Assembly (NCBI GenBank): GCA_041661865.1
Contig: JBAZTO010000003.1
Location: 1 to 64,000, forward strand
Reading direction: 5' to 3'
Source: JBAZTO01 sp041661865
Lineage (GTDB): Bacteria; Planctomycetota; Phycisphaerae; SM23-33
DNA: 64,000 nucleotides
In this document: positions 9,302 to 18,487 of the stretch, piece after piece
How positions within the stretch are numbered: position 1 is the first letter of the stretch
Layout of the letters: every line of letters starts with the position of its first letter
The notes under the pieces: model-generated
Told to the model about the DNA's origin: nothing
Databases searched by the model: none
Seen by the model: only the letters and a program-made list of their open reading frames with translations
Made by a program: the position numbers and the translations under genes

Positions 9302-10078
9302 ATGAAGGGGCTCGTTAACGGGTGGTTGTGCTGCGTGGTGGCAGTTCTGGTCGTTGCGGCCGGAGCACAGGCGGATGTGTTCAACATGGGCGGCATACGC
9401 GACGCCAACGGGACATGGACAGGGCTTGCGAGCCTGGAGACCGTACATGTCGGTGACCCGGGCAATGTCGGGGAGTTTTCGGGTAAGGGCGTAGATGGCA
9501 CCGGCCGCAACAACTGCGGTGCGGTGGCCTACGAGTACAACATCGGCAAGTACGAGGTAACGGCCGGGCAGTACGCCGAGTTCCTCAATGCCGTGGCCAA
9601 GACCGACACCTACGGCCTGTACAACCCTTGGATGGCCGTCGTTCCCACGTTCCCTTGGGGTTGCAACATCCAACGGACCGGGTCATCCGGTAGCTACACC
9701 TACAGCGTGCCCATCGACCGGGCCAACCGTCCGGTGAACAATGTGTGTTACTGGGACGCTTGCCGTTTTACCAATTGGTTGTCCAACGGTCAGCCGACGG
9801 GTGCGCAGGGCCCTGGTACGACGGAAACGGGCACCTATACGCTCAACGGGTACGACGGGAATGACGGTCGGTCTATCCAGCGCAACGCCGACGCGAAGTG
9901 GGCGGTGACCAGCGAGGATGAATGGTACAAGGCGGCGTACTACAAGGGCGGCTCGACCAACGCCGGTTACTGGGACTATCGCACCTCGTGCAGAGAAGCT
10001 GATGGTGATGCGCGATGGGCAACAGCTGGCCATGACGCAATGGGTGCAAGATGGCATGTTCCGCGGAAAGTTTATTGA
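9302..10078 (+). pseudogene. secreted formylglycine-generating-enzyme-like (SUMF1) protein, 3' truncated
   Basis: A signal peptide (first 24 residues, ending GAQA) is followed by a SUMF1/FGE-sulfatase domain: YNIGKYEVTAGQYAEFLNAV, RPVNNVCYWDACRFTNWL and WAVTSEDEWYKAAYYKGG. Family members continue well past the YWDY motif. Here similarity breaks at about 9988, after YWDYRTS, and the frame runs on into the start of the next gene. The C-terminal third of the domain is therefore missing. Such extracellular proteins are common in planctomycetes, where many are not true sulfatase activators. AAAGGAG precedes the start. It is probably inactive. Confidence 0.75.
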
Positions 10079-11516
10079 TTTTGCTGGCTTGCACCAGGTC
10101 GATCTGACTCCATTGGGCGAAGGATCAGGAGAATGGGATACCCTCCTGGATGAGTGGGAGCAGTGTGAAAGCCATGTCTCACGCAAGAGTTGCCTTGAGC
10201 GAAGTCTTGAGTTGAAGACTCGTGTACCAGTCCCACCGGCATTGGCCTATCGCGAGGTGCGACTTCGTGAGCAAGCCGGGGCAGCGCTCGAGGCGCTTAC
10301 CAAAATGGACAAGCTCCAGAATGACGCCGTTGAAAAGGTGATGGAGGGGGAGAAACGACAGGATGTTAGTCTCGTCACGTGGGGAGCCGCAATGTTGAAG
10401 GATGCCTGCGACAGAATGTTGGCTGAGAAACCGGCATGGACCGGCTCTGAACTAGCAGAGATCCAACCACACTACGAGAGAGCTCGGCAGACTGTAATTG
10501 TAATGTCTCCAGAATGGCTTGCTCGTCAGACTCCGAAAAATGATTCACCAGATGCAATTGGCGACTTCAAGCACAAGATGCTTCATCTTGTAGGCAATAA
10601 TCTTAAGAAACTCGGACTGGACGAACAGGCACGGCAAGTGGAGCTTCATACTCTGCAGATCATCCGGAAGGCTGAGACGATAGTTGAGGCACGACACCTA
10701 GCGCGGGATGTCCAATCATGGCTGACGGCACACGGCGATGTCATGCGGCTTGTACGAGTTGCTGAACTGCGCGGATTGAAGGATGTTGGCAACGATTATG
10801 CCCGTAAGTTGCAAGGGATTGGGGAGCGCATTCAGCTTTCCGAGGTCGCTCAGGCTCGGACGCAGCTTTCGGATTTTCTGGCAAAACTGAAGGAGTCCGA
10901 GGCGAGCATAATCAAGAGGGGCTCGGCACTTTGGCAGGCGAAAGTCCGCTCTGAAGATGACATCATGTCGCTTCAGACCGAAGTCGATGCCCTCATCATG
11001 GCCTTTGAAAACGTGCCGAATGATTTGGAGGACCTTCAGCTCATGCGCCGCGGGTTGCGGCTTTATGACAGAGCTTTCCGACGGCTATCGGACGACAACC
11101 TTGAGTGGAAGGAGCTAGGCGATCTGGCCGCTGAGATTCGAAAAGAGATCTGCGATGCCTTCGGGAACGAAGAGCTTCCTTGGCCTCCTGACAAGACGAT
11201 CGATGGGTTTATCCACGACATCTCAAAGCGGCGAAAAGATCTGAGTGTCGCGTGGATAGATGGTGTTGAGAAGGATGCTGCTGACGTCGCCGCGATGAAC
11301 GCAACTGAAGCTAATCGGCTTCATACACGCCTCGGTGCTCCGCCAGCCGTACTAACGGAGCCGCACGCAACACGGCTAGAACATATCAACAAGAAGCTGA
11401 CTTCTCGCCTTGGCATATTGAGTGTTGAATGGTTAGTAGAGAAGTTCAAGGAGTTGCCTGAAAAGAGCAGGAAAGAATTCCTTTCCCGGCTACGTGACAT
11501 CACCAATGCGAAGTAA
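10002..11516 (+). CDS. large helical protein, probably missing its N terminus
   Basis: The frame is open from about 9918, but sequence before about 9988 is the antisense-frame reading of the preceding FGE-like gene. The first usable ATG is at 10002, giving 504 residues. The product is almost entirely helical and coiled-coil (LSDFLAKLKESEASIIKRG; LEDLQLMRRGLRLYDRAF) with a C-terminal VEWLVEKFKELPEKSRKEFL. Base composition is less GC-rich than the FGE gene. It may be the C-terminal part of a large P-loop protein such as those of BREX-like systems, but no ATPase motif remains and this is a weak inference. A WYL regulator follows 42 bp downstream. Confidence 0.5.
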   Translation: MVMRDGQQLAMTQWVQDGMFRGKFIDFAGLHQVDLTPLGEGSGEWDTLLDEWEQCESHVSRKSCLERSLELKTRVPVPPALAYREVRLREQAGAALEALTKMDKLQNDAVEKVMEGEKRQDVSLVTWGAAMLKDACDRMLAEKPAWTGSELAEIQPHYERARQTVIVMSPEWLARQTPKNDSPDAIGDFKHKMLHLVGNNLKKLGLDEQARQVELHTLQIIRKAETIVEARHLARDVQSWLTAHGDVMRLVRVAELRGLKDVGNDYARKLQGIGERIQLSEVAQARTQLSDFLAKLKESEASIIKRGSALWQAKVRSEDDIMSLQTEVDALIMAFENVPNDLEDLQLMRRGLRLYDRAFRRLSDDNLEWKELGDLAAEIRKEICDAFGNEELPWPPDKTIDGFIHDISKRRKDLSVAWIDGVEKDAADVAAMNATEANRLHTRLGAPPAVLTEPHATRLEHINKKLTSRLGILSVEWLVEKFKELPEKSRKEFLSRLRDITNAK

Positions 11517-11558
11517 TGAACATCTCCCTGTCCCGGTATTCCTAAGAAGGGGCTGCAC

Positions 11559-12581
11559 ATGGCACGCGGCGAACCGTTGATTCGGCAGTGGAACTTGCTC
11601 AAGGCCCTCCAGGCCTGTCACTTCGGCCTTTGCACCGAGGAACTGGCGGAGCGGCTGGAATGCACCAAGCGAACCGTCCAGCGCGACATGAAAGTCCTGC
11701 AGGACGTGGGCTTCCCGGTCTTCTACGAAGACCGGGACTTCGGCAAGCGGTTCTGGCGACTGGCGGCTGAGGCGATGAAGAAGGACCAACTGATGCTCTC
11801 GATGACCGAGATGCTCAGCCTCTTTCTCAGTCAACAGTTGCTCGCGCCCCTCCTGGGCACGCAGTTCGGCGACGGCCTGGCAAGCGGAATCGAGAAGATC
11901 AAGGCTATCCTGCCGGCCAAGGCCCTGGGCTATTTCGGCGACCTCAACGGCATGCTGATGGTCAAGTCCATCGCCCAGCAGGACTACTCCGCCCACGACA
12001 AGCAGATCCGCATCCTCAACCAGGCGATGGCCGAGAGCAAGGTGCTGCGAATCGAGTACCACTCCGCCAGCCAGGACAGCGTCATCAACACGCTGTTCCA
12101 CCCTTACGGCCTGGTGTTCTTCGGCACTAACCTCTACTGCATCGGCTACATGGCCGAGTACGACGAAATCCGCACGCTGAAGGTCACGCGCTTCCACGGC
12201 GTGGAGCTGACCAGCCGGACCTTCGAACGCCCGGCGAACTTCTCGCTGGCGGCCCACCTCCAGGGCGGCTTCGGGATCATCGCCAACGGCAAGGTACAGA
12301 CCATCAAGGTCCGCTTCACCGGCTGGGCCGCGACCAACGTCCGTGAGCAGCGATGGCATCACAGCCAGAAGATCATCAAGGATTGCTGCACGAAGACCGA
12401 CGGCGAGGACTGCGTCATTGCGACCTTCGACCTATCAGCTGTTGCGGAGTTCAAACGCTGGCTGCTGGGCTTTGGACGCCATGCCGTGGTTCAATCTCCC
12501 AAGGCCCTGGCAGCGGAGATCAAGGCTGAGTTCCGCGAGTCATGCAGGTCGTATGGGATCAGGTGCCAGGGGCAGGCATAG
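11559..12581 (+). CDS. WYL-domain transcription regulator
   Basis: The 340-residue protein has an HTH_11-type winged helix at residues 1-60 (TEELAERLECTKRTVQRDMK), a central WYL domain (HPYGLVFFGTNLYCIGYM) and a C-terminal WCX-like domain. AAGAAGGGG precedes the ATG. WYL proteins bind nucleic acid or nucleotide ligands and often control phage-defence genes. A clear paralogue is at 20106-21119; both share TFERPANFSLAA and EFKRWLLGFG. It sits between the truncated helical gene and an ADP-ribosylglycohydrolase remnant, so its original target genes may be lost. Confidence 0.85.
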   Translation: MARGEPLIRQWNLLKALQACHFGLCTEELAERLECTKRTVQRDMKVLQDVGFPVFYEDRDFGKRFWRLAAEAMKKDQLMLSMTEMLSLFLSQQLLAPLLGTQFGDGLASGIEKIKAILPAKALGYFGDLNGMLMVKSIAQQDYSAHDKQIRILNQAMAESKVLRIEYHSASQDSVINTLFHPYGLVFFGTNLYCIGYMAEYDEIRTLKVTRFHGVELTSRTFERPANFSLAAHLQGGFGIIANGKVQTIKVRFTGWAATNVREQRWHHSQKIIKDCCTKTDGEDCVIATFDLSAVAEFKRWLLGFGRHAVVQSPKALAAEIKAEFRESCRSYGIRCQGQA

Positions 12582-12630
12582 ACGGCATCTGAGGACGCAG
12601 GTGCGTCTGCATGAGAATCAGGTCTTGACC

Positions 12631-12814
12631 ATGAATGACCGTAACCGCTATCTCGGATCGCTGATCGGCTTGGCCGTCGGTGATGCCCTCGGGACGACGA
12701 TTGAGTTCACTGAGTATGGCAAATTCAAGCCCATCACAGACATGGTCGGCGGTGGTCCGTTCGATCTGGAACCAGGACAGTGGACCGACGACACGTCGAT
12801 GGCATTGTGCCTGG
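12631..12814 (+). pseudogene. ADP-ribosylglycohydrolase (DraG-like), N-terminal fragment
   Basis: The frame gives SLIGLAVGDALGTTIEF and GQWTDDTSMALCL, the metal-binding start of the DraG family, which removes ADP-ribose from proteins. After about 61 residues it meets the end of an IS21-family remnant at 12815 and stops at 12870. Family members are about 280 residues or more, so over three quarters is missing. Confidence 0.85.
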
Positions 12815-13105
12815 TGTCACGGGGCAGGTTGAATCCGGCCAGAGATGGGCAGGTTAAAACCGGCCAGTAATTCTTGCTGTTGTATACTTCACTTCTTCGG
12901 TTCCTGGCAAGCCTCTTGTTCGACAGCCTGCTTTCCCGAGCGACTCCTGGCGGGGGTTTCCGTGGAGGGATGATCCTTCAGCCGGTAGCTGCGACCGTTG
13001 ATGGTGATGATCTCGGCATGATGTAGGAACCGGTCCAGGATGGCGGTGGCTGAGGGCACGTCACCAATGAGCTTGCCCCAGTCCTCCAAGCGGCCGATCT
13101 GCACG
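12815..13105 (-). mobile_element. IS21-family insertion sequence remnant (3' part of istB and one end)
   Basis: The left edge TGTCAC begins two tandem 21-bp terminal repeats of the type GGGCAGGTT..CCGGCCAG (12822-12842 and 12847-12867), as in IS21-family ends. The leftward frame with stop at 12889-12891 encodes the last 70 or so residues of the IstB helper ATPase (EDWGKLIGDVPSATAILDRF, LHHAEIITINGRSYRL). The rest of istB, all of istA and the other end are missing. It interrupts the DraG-like gene and abuts a 5'-truncated DUF932 gene, so an IS-linked deletion joined two unrelated genes. Confidence 0.85.
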
Positions 13106-13139
13106 GTGTGCAACGGGTCGGTGCAGGCGATTGCCGGCA

Positions 13140-14005
13140 AGGCCGCCATAATGCGGGAGGACCTGGACGGCGAAAGTGACTGCCCGATCTTCGGTATTGT
13201 CAGCGACAGTTACACGCCCTTGCAGAACTGCGAAGCCTTCTCGTTCTTCGACGACATCGTCGGTCAGAAAGCGGCCATCTACCACACTGCCGGCGCACTG
13301 GGTAAAGGCGATCGCATCTGGGTATTGGCCAGGCTGCCCGGCGAAATCCGGATCGCCGGCGACGACATTACCCATAAGTACCTGCTCCTGAGCTATTCTC
13401 ACGGCGGCACCGGTTCGGTCCAAATCATATTTGCCCCGGTCAGGGTGGCCTGCCAGAACACGCTGACCCTCGCCCTGAATCAAGGGCCCATGTTCCGCAT
13501 CTCGCACTACAGCGATCTCAAAGCCCGCCTCCGCCAGTCCGAGGGGCTCCTGGGACTGGTTCATCGGCGGTACGCCGAGATCGAGGAGACCTTCAAGAGC
13601 ATGGCCAAAGTGCAGTTGGACGATGCGAAACTCGACCGCTATCTCCACGCGGTCTTCCCAGACCCGCCGCCCGCGCGGCAGGGCCGCCGTGCCCCGTCCG
13701 TCGATCCACCCCCCACTGCCTGGGCGATCAAGGAAGGTGACTGCCAGCGTGTTCGTGACCCCGTGGACAATGACCGGGACTGGGCCCGATACTTCTTCAG
13801 GCATGGCAAGGGCAATGAGATGCCTGGCGTCAGTGGCACCCTCTGGGCCGCCTACAACGCCGTGGCCGAACTGACCGACCACCGACAAACCGGCTTGAAC
13901 GACGAATGGCGGCTGACTTCCGCCTGGTTCGGGGAGGGCTACCAAATCAAGGCCCGCGCCCTTGCCGTTGCGGTGGTGAGCTTGAAGGAGTATCTTGACG
14001 GATGA
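13140..14005 (+). pseudogene. DUF932 phage/plasmid protein, 5' truncated
   Basis: From about 13150 the frame matches the DUF932 (phage/plasmid-like TIGR03299) family: FGIVSDSYTPLQN, YHTAGALGKGDRIWVL, DDITHKYLLLSYSHGGT, VRVACQNTLTLAL. Its normal N-terminal region and start are missing, and the upstream reading runs into IS21 DNA. The family occurs on plasmids and phages and has no proven function. The stop overlaps the region before the next gene's start. Confidence 0.75.
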
Positions 14006-14042
14006 AGACGCGCCAGAAACGGGCGTGGGAGGCGGGCGGATC

Positions 14043-14405
14043 ATGAACGTAGGCATGGATATCGGCGGCACCATCAGCGAGATGCCTGAGCTGATGGCAA
14101 TTCTGGCGGAGGGCCTTCGAGCCCGCGGCCACAAAGTCTACATCCTGTCGCTGGAGAACACGCTGGCGACCGTGGAGACCGAGCAGTATCTCAAGGACCA
14201 CGGGATAGCTCATGATGGCCTCTTCCTGTTACCCGGCGGGACGATCGACGCCTGGGAGTGGAAGCCTCGCATGGCCGCCGTGCTCCATCTGGACGTGATG
14301 ATCGACGATTCCCCGGAGTTGCTGGCCCGCATGCCCGACGGCGTCAAGCGGATCGGCATCTGCCACCCGGAGACGTGGGACCTTGGAAGGCTGATGGAGG
14401 ACTAA
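14043..14405 (+). CDS. HAD-like phosphatase-fold protein
   Basis: This short protein (120 residues) reads like a haloacid-dehalogenase-superfamily fold. An N-terminal hydrophobic strand ends in MDIGGTIS, where the usual DxDxT is DxGxT, and a C-terminal VMIDDSPELL matches the acidic motif IV. The second catalytic aspartate of motif I is Gly, so ordinary phosphatase activity is doubtful. The ATG at 14043 follows a GGGAGG; an upstream TTG overlaps the DUF932 stop. Role unknown. Confidence 0.65.
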   Translation: MNVGMDIGGTISEMPELMAILAEGLRARGHKVYILSLENTLATVETEQYLKDHGIAHDGLFLLPGGTIDAWEWKPRMAAVLHLDVMIDDSPELLARMPDGVKRIGICHPETWDLGRLMED

Positions 14406-14463
14406 GGGGTCGACAATCGCTCTTGTTTGACTAGATTCCGTTAGTAAAGGATCGGGAGTAGAC

Positions 14464-14724
14464 ATGGCTTGGGGATTCAGAGTACCGTCCCATTCGAAGA
14501 CGCATCGCTGCCCGCACGTCACTGAAACGACACCTGCGCCAATCCTTGGGACTCAAGGCCTCCGAGGCTGGGGCTGGATCACTAACCCGAGGCGGGCCGC
14601 CTACAACCGAGTTTACAGCCACACAACCTTCGTGCTTGGCAGAGGACGCCTTGTGATGTTCTTGTTGATGGTCAGTCCACTGGTGATCGCTGAAGTTTCA
14701 GCCATTAGGGTGCTCTGGCCGTGA
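14464..14724 (+). CDS. small protein, possibly membrane associated
   Basis: An 86-residue frame begins after a weak GGGAG site. The middle, GWGWITNPRRAAYNRVYSHT, resembles a conserved phrase of small bacterial proteins. The C-terminal end (LVMFLLMVSPLVIAEVSAIRV) is hydrophobic and could span a membrane. It ends 19 bp before the metallo-beta-lactamase-fold gene. Coding status is uncertain. Confidence 0.4.
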   Translation: MAWGFRVPSHSKTHRCPHVTETTPAPILGTQGLRGWGWITNPRRAAYNRVYSHTTFVLGRGRLVMFLLMVSPLVIAEVSAIRVLWP

Positions 14725-14743
14725 GATTGCGGGAAAGGCAGTG

Positions 14744-16000
14744 ATGCGGGTTTGCATTCACAGAGGAACTCACCAGATCGGCGGCACCTGCGTTGAGATC
14801 GAATCGCAGGGCCAGAGGTTCGTATTGGATATCGGGTCGCCGCTGGATGAAGGTTCTACTGGTGTTCTGCCCACGACAGCAGACTTCGACCGCCGTGACA
14901 CATTGCTTCTCGGCGTCGTCATCTCGCATCCGCACCTGGATCACTATGGCCTGGCCCACAAGCTGCCGCCAGGTACACTGATTCTCATCGGATCGGCGGC
15001 CCACAGAATTCTGGAAGCAGCTAAGGTATTCGTTCCTGGAGAAGTCTGCTTTGACTCGGTCATGCACCTTCAAGATCGAAAGACTATCCAACTAGGCCCT
15101 TTCTCTGTGACACCGTTCCTCATGGACCACTCCGCTTACGACGCATACGCAATCCTGGTCGAAGCCGATGACCAGCGGCTGTTCTACTCAGGTGATCTGC
15201 GCGCCCACGGGCGCAAGGGCAAGCTATTCGAGCGTCTGGTGGCGCGTCCGCCACGGGACATTGACTGCCTCCTGCTGGAAGGATCCACCATCGGCCGGAC
15301 GGGCGTCGATGATGAATACCCGACGGAAGCGGCATTGGAGGGTCGCTTTGAGAATCTATTCGCCGAGGCGACAGGTATATCCCTGGTCTGGTGTTCCGGG
15401 CAGAACATCGACCGGCTTGTCACGCTGTACCGGGCGGCCCGGCACACCAGGAAGCAGTTCATCGTGGACATGTACACGGCGAGCGTGCTCCGTGCTATCG
15501 ATAATCCCAAGCTGCCGCAGCCGGGGTTCGCGGGCTTCCGAGTGTTCCTGCCGTGGGGCCAGAAGCAGACGATCATCCGCAAAGAGTTGTTCGACCTCGC
15601 GAAGTCCTTCAGTTCCGTCCGCATCTACCCAGAACAACTGGCCCAGGAGGCTCGCGACTCCGTGATGCTCTTTCGACCCTCGATGGCGAAAGATTTAGAG
15701 AAGGCCGAATGTCTCGACCAAGCCAGGATGATCTACTCGCTGTGGAGCGGCTACCTCAAGGATGGTCGCCAGCGGTCGTTCCTGGACTGGCTTGCCCACC
15801 ACGGCATCTCACTCACTCACTGCCACACCTCCGGCCATGCGCCAGTATCTGACCTGAAGCGTCTGGCGGCGGCCCTTGTCCCCAGAACGCTCATACCCAT
15901 ACACTCTTTCGAGCCACACCAGTACATGCACCACTTCGACAATGTGCAGATGAAGGCAGACGGCCAGTGGTGGAACTTGGCCGACAGCGACCTCAACTGA
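14744..16000 (+). CDS. metallo-beta-lactamase-fold hydrolase, RNase J/CPSF-like
   Basis: The protein has 418 residues. The N-terminal metal-binding motif SHPHLDH (His62, His64, Asp66, His67) is followed by FLMDHSAYDAYAI and FYSGDLRAHGRK. Late in the protein come SGHAPVSDLKRL and PIHSFEPHQY, giving the histidines seen in the beta-CASP/RNase J-type enzymes that cut or degrade nucleic acids. A phosphodiesterase acting on DNA or RNA is likely. The next gene, a PD-(D/E)XK nuclease candidate, begins nine bases after its stop, so the two are one transcription unit. A GTG at 14741 is an alternative start; GGGAAAGG precedes both. Confidence 0.8.
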   Translation: MRVCIHRGTHQIGGTCVEIESQGQRFVLDIGSPLDEGSTGVLPTTADFDRRDTLLLGVVISHPHLDHYGLAHKLPPGTLILIGSAAHRILEAAKVFVPGEVCFDSVMHLQDRKTIQLGPFSVTPFLMDHSAYDAYAILVEADDQRLFYSGDLRAHGRKGKLFERLVARPPRDIDCLLLEGSTIGRTGVDDEYPTEAALEGRFENLFAEATGISLVWCSGQNIDRLVTLYRAARHTRKQFIVDMYTASVLRAIDNPKLPQPGFAGFRVFLPWGQKQTIIRKELFDLAKSFSSVRIYPEQLAQEARDSVMLFRPSMAKDLEKAECLDQARMIYSLWSGYLKDGRQRSFLDWLAHHGISLTHCHTSGHAPVSDLKRLAAALVPRTLIPIHSFEPHQYMHHFDNVQMKADGQWWNLADSDLN

Positions 16001-16009
16001 GGGGACATC

Positions 16010-16930
16010 ATGGCAAATAGCGGCGTGTTTTCCAGAGAAGTGAATCCCTCACTCATTGCGGATCTTCGAGAGTCGGCCATGTTCAACGAGCACTTGTGGG
16101 GGGACATAACGAACATTGACTGGAAAGATCGAGTGTTCCCTGCAATACGAAAGAAGAGGATCGACTTCTATTATTCGGGTGGCAAGCTGTTCTCCTACGA
16201 CCAGAACGCCAGATTCACGACCCATAGAAAGTACGCATCCGTCTTCGACGTGACTAATAATTACGTTTCTGAACAAGACTTGTTGACCGCGAGGCCGATA
16301 GCCAACTTCTGCGAGGCTTACGGACGCATCAAGGCGAATTGCGCCATGTATGCAGGCGTGGAAACCCAGGGCTTGTCCAATGCCCACAAACGGTCATCTT
16401 TTGCTGCCTGTGACGACGATGTTGTCGTCCTGGACATCGAAGTGGCCCTGGCCGGCATGGACGATGGTCAAGATCGAGCGACAGAACTGCAGCCTGGTGG
16501 CAACTCGAACCGCCTGGACTTGCTTCTTTATGATAAGGTCAACCGTTCCTTGCGGTTCTACGAGGGCAAACATTACTCGAATCCGGAACTCTGGGCGGAG
16601 CCGGGCCGAAGACCAAAGGTCGTGGCACAGCTTCATCGTTACAACGAAATGCTCCGGCGCAAGGACAAGCAACAGCAGATCCTTGTTGCCTACACGTCCT
16701 ATGTGGCCACAATGAATTCGCTCTTCGACTTGGCACTGCCACCTCCCCGGACGGTTGAAGAGACCGTGGTTCTCTTGGTTTTTGGGTATGACGACCGCCA
16801 AGCCCCAAGAATTGATGAGTTGCTGCTTTCGGATGATAGCCTCAAAGGTTTCCGGTTCCGCCAGAAAGGAGACACGAGGAACAGCAAGTTCTCCGCAAAT
16901 GTTCTTTGGCAGAAAGTGAGACAATATTGA
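16010..16930 (+). CDS. putative PD-(D/E)XK nuclease paired with the metallo-hydrolase
   Basis: The 306-residue protein contains RLDLLLYDKVNRSLRFYEGK: Asp170 and, 15 residues on, Glu185-Gly-Lys187. This spacing fits the D...ExK core of restriction-like nucleases. The strand before Glu185 is hydrophobic and the following helix holds QLHRYNEMLRR, as expected for the fold. The N-terminal half is unrecognised. GAGGGG precedes the ATG. The pairing with a nuclease-type metallo-hydrolase in a defence island suggests a two-gene antiphage module; this is inference. Base composition is lower in GC than that of the flanking IS and chromosome-like genes. Confidence 0.65.
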   Translation: MANSGVFSREVNPSLIADLRESAMFNEHLWGDITNIDWKDRVFPAIRKKRIDFYYSGGKLFSYDQNARFTTHRKYASVFDVTNNYVSEQDLLTARPIANFCEAYGRIKANCAMYAGVETQGLSNAHKRSSFAACDDDVVVLDIEVALAGMDDGQDRATELQPGGNSNRLDLLLYDKVNRSLRFYEGKHYSNPELWAEPGRRPKVVAQLHRYNEMLRRKDKQQQILVAYTSYVATMNSLFDLALPPPRTVEETVVLLVFGYDDRQAPRIDELLLSDDSLKGFRFRQKGDTRNSKFSANVLWQKVRQY

Positions 16931-17174
16931 TAGTTGCCCCCATTGCATCGGTGAGGACACCTGACACTGGTCAGTACGTCCGCTTAGCGGTATACTTATC
17001 TCGCATCAGATATTTTGCAGAGGTAACCTGAGCAACAAACTGAATCACGACTAATAACTCAAACGCCTAAAGCGGGCACTTTCACGCCAAGTAGTAATGG
17101 TGTAGGAAGAACACCGCGGCCATGGGGCCGCCCACCGAACATCACCAACTGAGGTATAGAGAAAGGACAAGACC

Positions 17175-17477
17175 ATGCCAATATCAGATGTAAGCAATCA
17201 GGGGTCCTGGATCGTTGTGTTTGATGACCATGGAAAGGAGATAAAGAGAATGGGGGGATCAAACAAAGAAGTTGGGGGCGTTGCCAGCGACTTCTTTGTC
17301 GTTATCGAAGGTCCGTGGATTGTCACGTACGACGAGAATTGCAGAGAGATCAAGCGGATGGGAAACTCGAATAAGTCGCTCCACTCAGCGTCTGGGAGCA
17401 CCTTCACGGTGCAAGAGGGTTCTTGGATTGTGACTTACGACCGTAATTGCAGGGAGCAAGGACGCAGAGGTAATTAG
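17175..17477 (+). CDS. small three-repeat protein
   Basis: This 100-residue protein is made of three tandem repeats of about 35 residues built on GxWIVTYDENCREIKRMG. The phrases are GSWIVVFDDHGKEIKRMG, GPWIVTYDENCREIKRMG and GSWIVTYDRNCREQGRRG, each followed by a Ser/Asn turn. The alternating pattern suggests a small beta-repeat fold. AAAGGA precedes the ATG. It sits between two nuclease-type genes. Similar small repeat proteins are known in other bacteria without a function, so none is given here. Confidence 0.75.
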   Translation: MPISDVSNQGSWIVVFDDHGKEIKRMGGSNKEVGGVASDFFVVIEGPWIVTYDENCREIKRMGNSNKSLHSASGSTFTVQEGSWIVTYDRNCREQGRRGN

Positions 17478-17530
17478 CGGCACGCCCATCTGGGGACACG
17501 AGATATTCCGTATCTAAGCTAGGATTAAAC

Positions 17531-18487
17531 ATGGCGGTCCAAGTATTTTCATTCGCCCAGGTTCCTGATGACCATTCACGCAATCTCATCTATGAAGAGA
17601 TTCAGAAAGGCCGCTCCAGATTCGGAATGTTTGACCAAGCCCACAAGTCACTGGAAGTCGAATATTACGGCCGAAACCGGCTGCTGCTGGAAATCCACAG
17701 GGGTGACTGGATCGTGCACATCAACATGCCGCAATACGGGAAATGCGTTGCTGTGCAGGTGGCAGGGAGATACCAATTCGATGATGGTATTGAGTGCCCT
17801 TGGGGAACAGACTTCAATAATCTCATTCCCAATGATCCCGCCACGATTCTTGAATTCGACCGCAGCGACATAAATGTCCTGCCTTCGGTAAATCTTAGCC
17901 CATTAAAACGGATACAACGTGTGCGACAGGTCGCCGATTTTCTAGAGAGCCTCGAGAACCTGAGGCACAACAAGATCCGATCTGCATCCGCAGAGCCGCG
18001 ATCCAGCATTCATCTAAAGAACCGCCTCCTAAGGCTGCTTCCACAAATCACCGAAGCTATCCATGAGATGAACAAGAGCAAAGAATTCGAACGTTTCCTG
18101 GATAGAATCTTTGGGTCATTGCCAAACACAAAATCAACGCCCAATGGATTTGGATGGAAGACAGATCATGGCGCAGATTTGCTTGTCGAATTTGGAAACC
18201 CCGTATTCGGGATAGAGTTAACGACTACACTTGTTGTTCAAGCAAAATCCTATGAAGGCAATCATTGTGAGTTGAATGCGGTCGATCAGATTGTCGAAGG
18301 AATCACTTGTTTTGATGCCGATGGTGGCCTCCTGATTACTACGGGAAACAAGACGGAGCAGCTTGAAACGTATATCCGCGAGCAGTCCGAGAAGGTAGAT
18401 AAGCCGATCTACCTCATCGCCGGGACCGAGGTTGCTGAGTTTGTATTGAGATACGCTCCCGAGATGCTGTTCAGCTTGGCCCGCTAG
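17531..18487 (+). CDS. Mrr-like restriction endonuclease domain protein
   Basis: The C-terminal third of this 318-residue protein carries an Mrr-type PD-(D/E)XK core. Asp216 lies in HGADLLVEFG, Glu229 in IELTT, and Gln237-Ala-Lys239 in VVQAKSYEG, followed by AVDQIVEGITCF and a GGLLITTGN strand. The N-terminal 200 residues are unrecognised and may read DNA modification or a partner. Mrr-like enzymes cut modified or foreign DNA. No methyltransferase is beside it, which fits a type IV-like enzyme. TAGGA lies before the ATG. Confidence 0.75.
   Translation: MAVQVFSFAQVPDDHSRNLIYEEIQKGRSRFGMFDQAHKSLEVEYYGRNRLLLEIHRGDWIVHINMPQYGKCVAVQVAGRYQFDDGIECPWGTDFNNLIPNDPATILEFDRSDINVLPSVNLSPLKRIQRVRQVADFLESLENLRHNKIRSASAEPRSSIHLKNRLLRLLPQITEAIHEMNKSKEFERFLDRIFGSLPNTKSTPNGFGWKTDHGADLLVEFGNPVFGIELTTTLVVQAKSYEGNHCELNAVDQIVEGITCFDADGGLLITTGNKTEQLETYIREQSEKVDKPIYLIAGTEVAEFVLRYAPEMLFSLAR

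Noticed and set aside
12816..14005. DUF932 protein starting at 13040
   Set aside because: The first 35 or so codons of that frame are antisense IS21 istB sequence, so the apparent start is an artefact of the junction.
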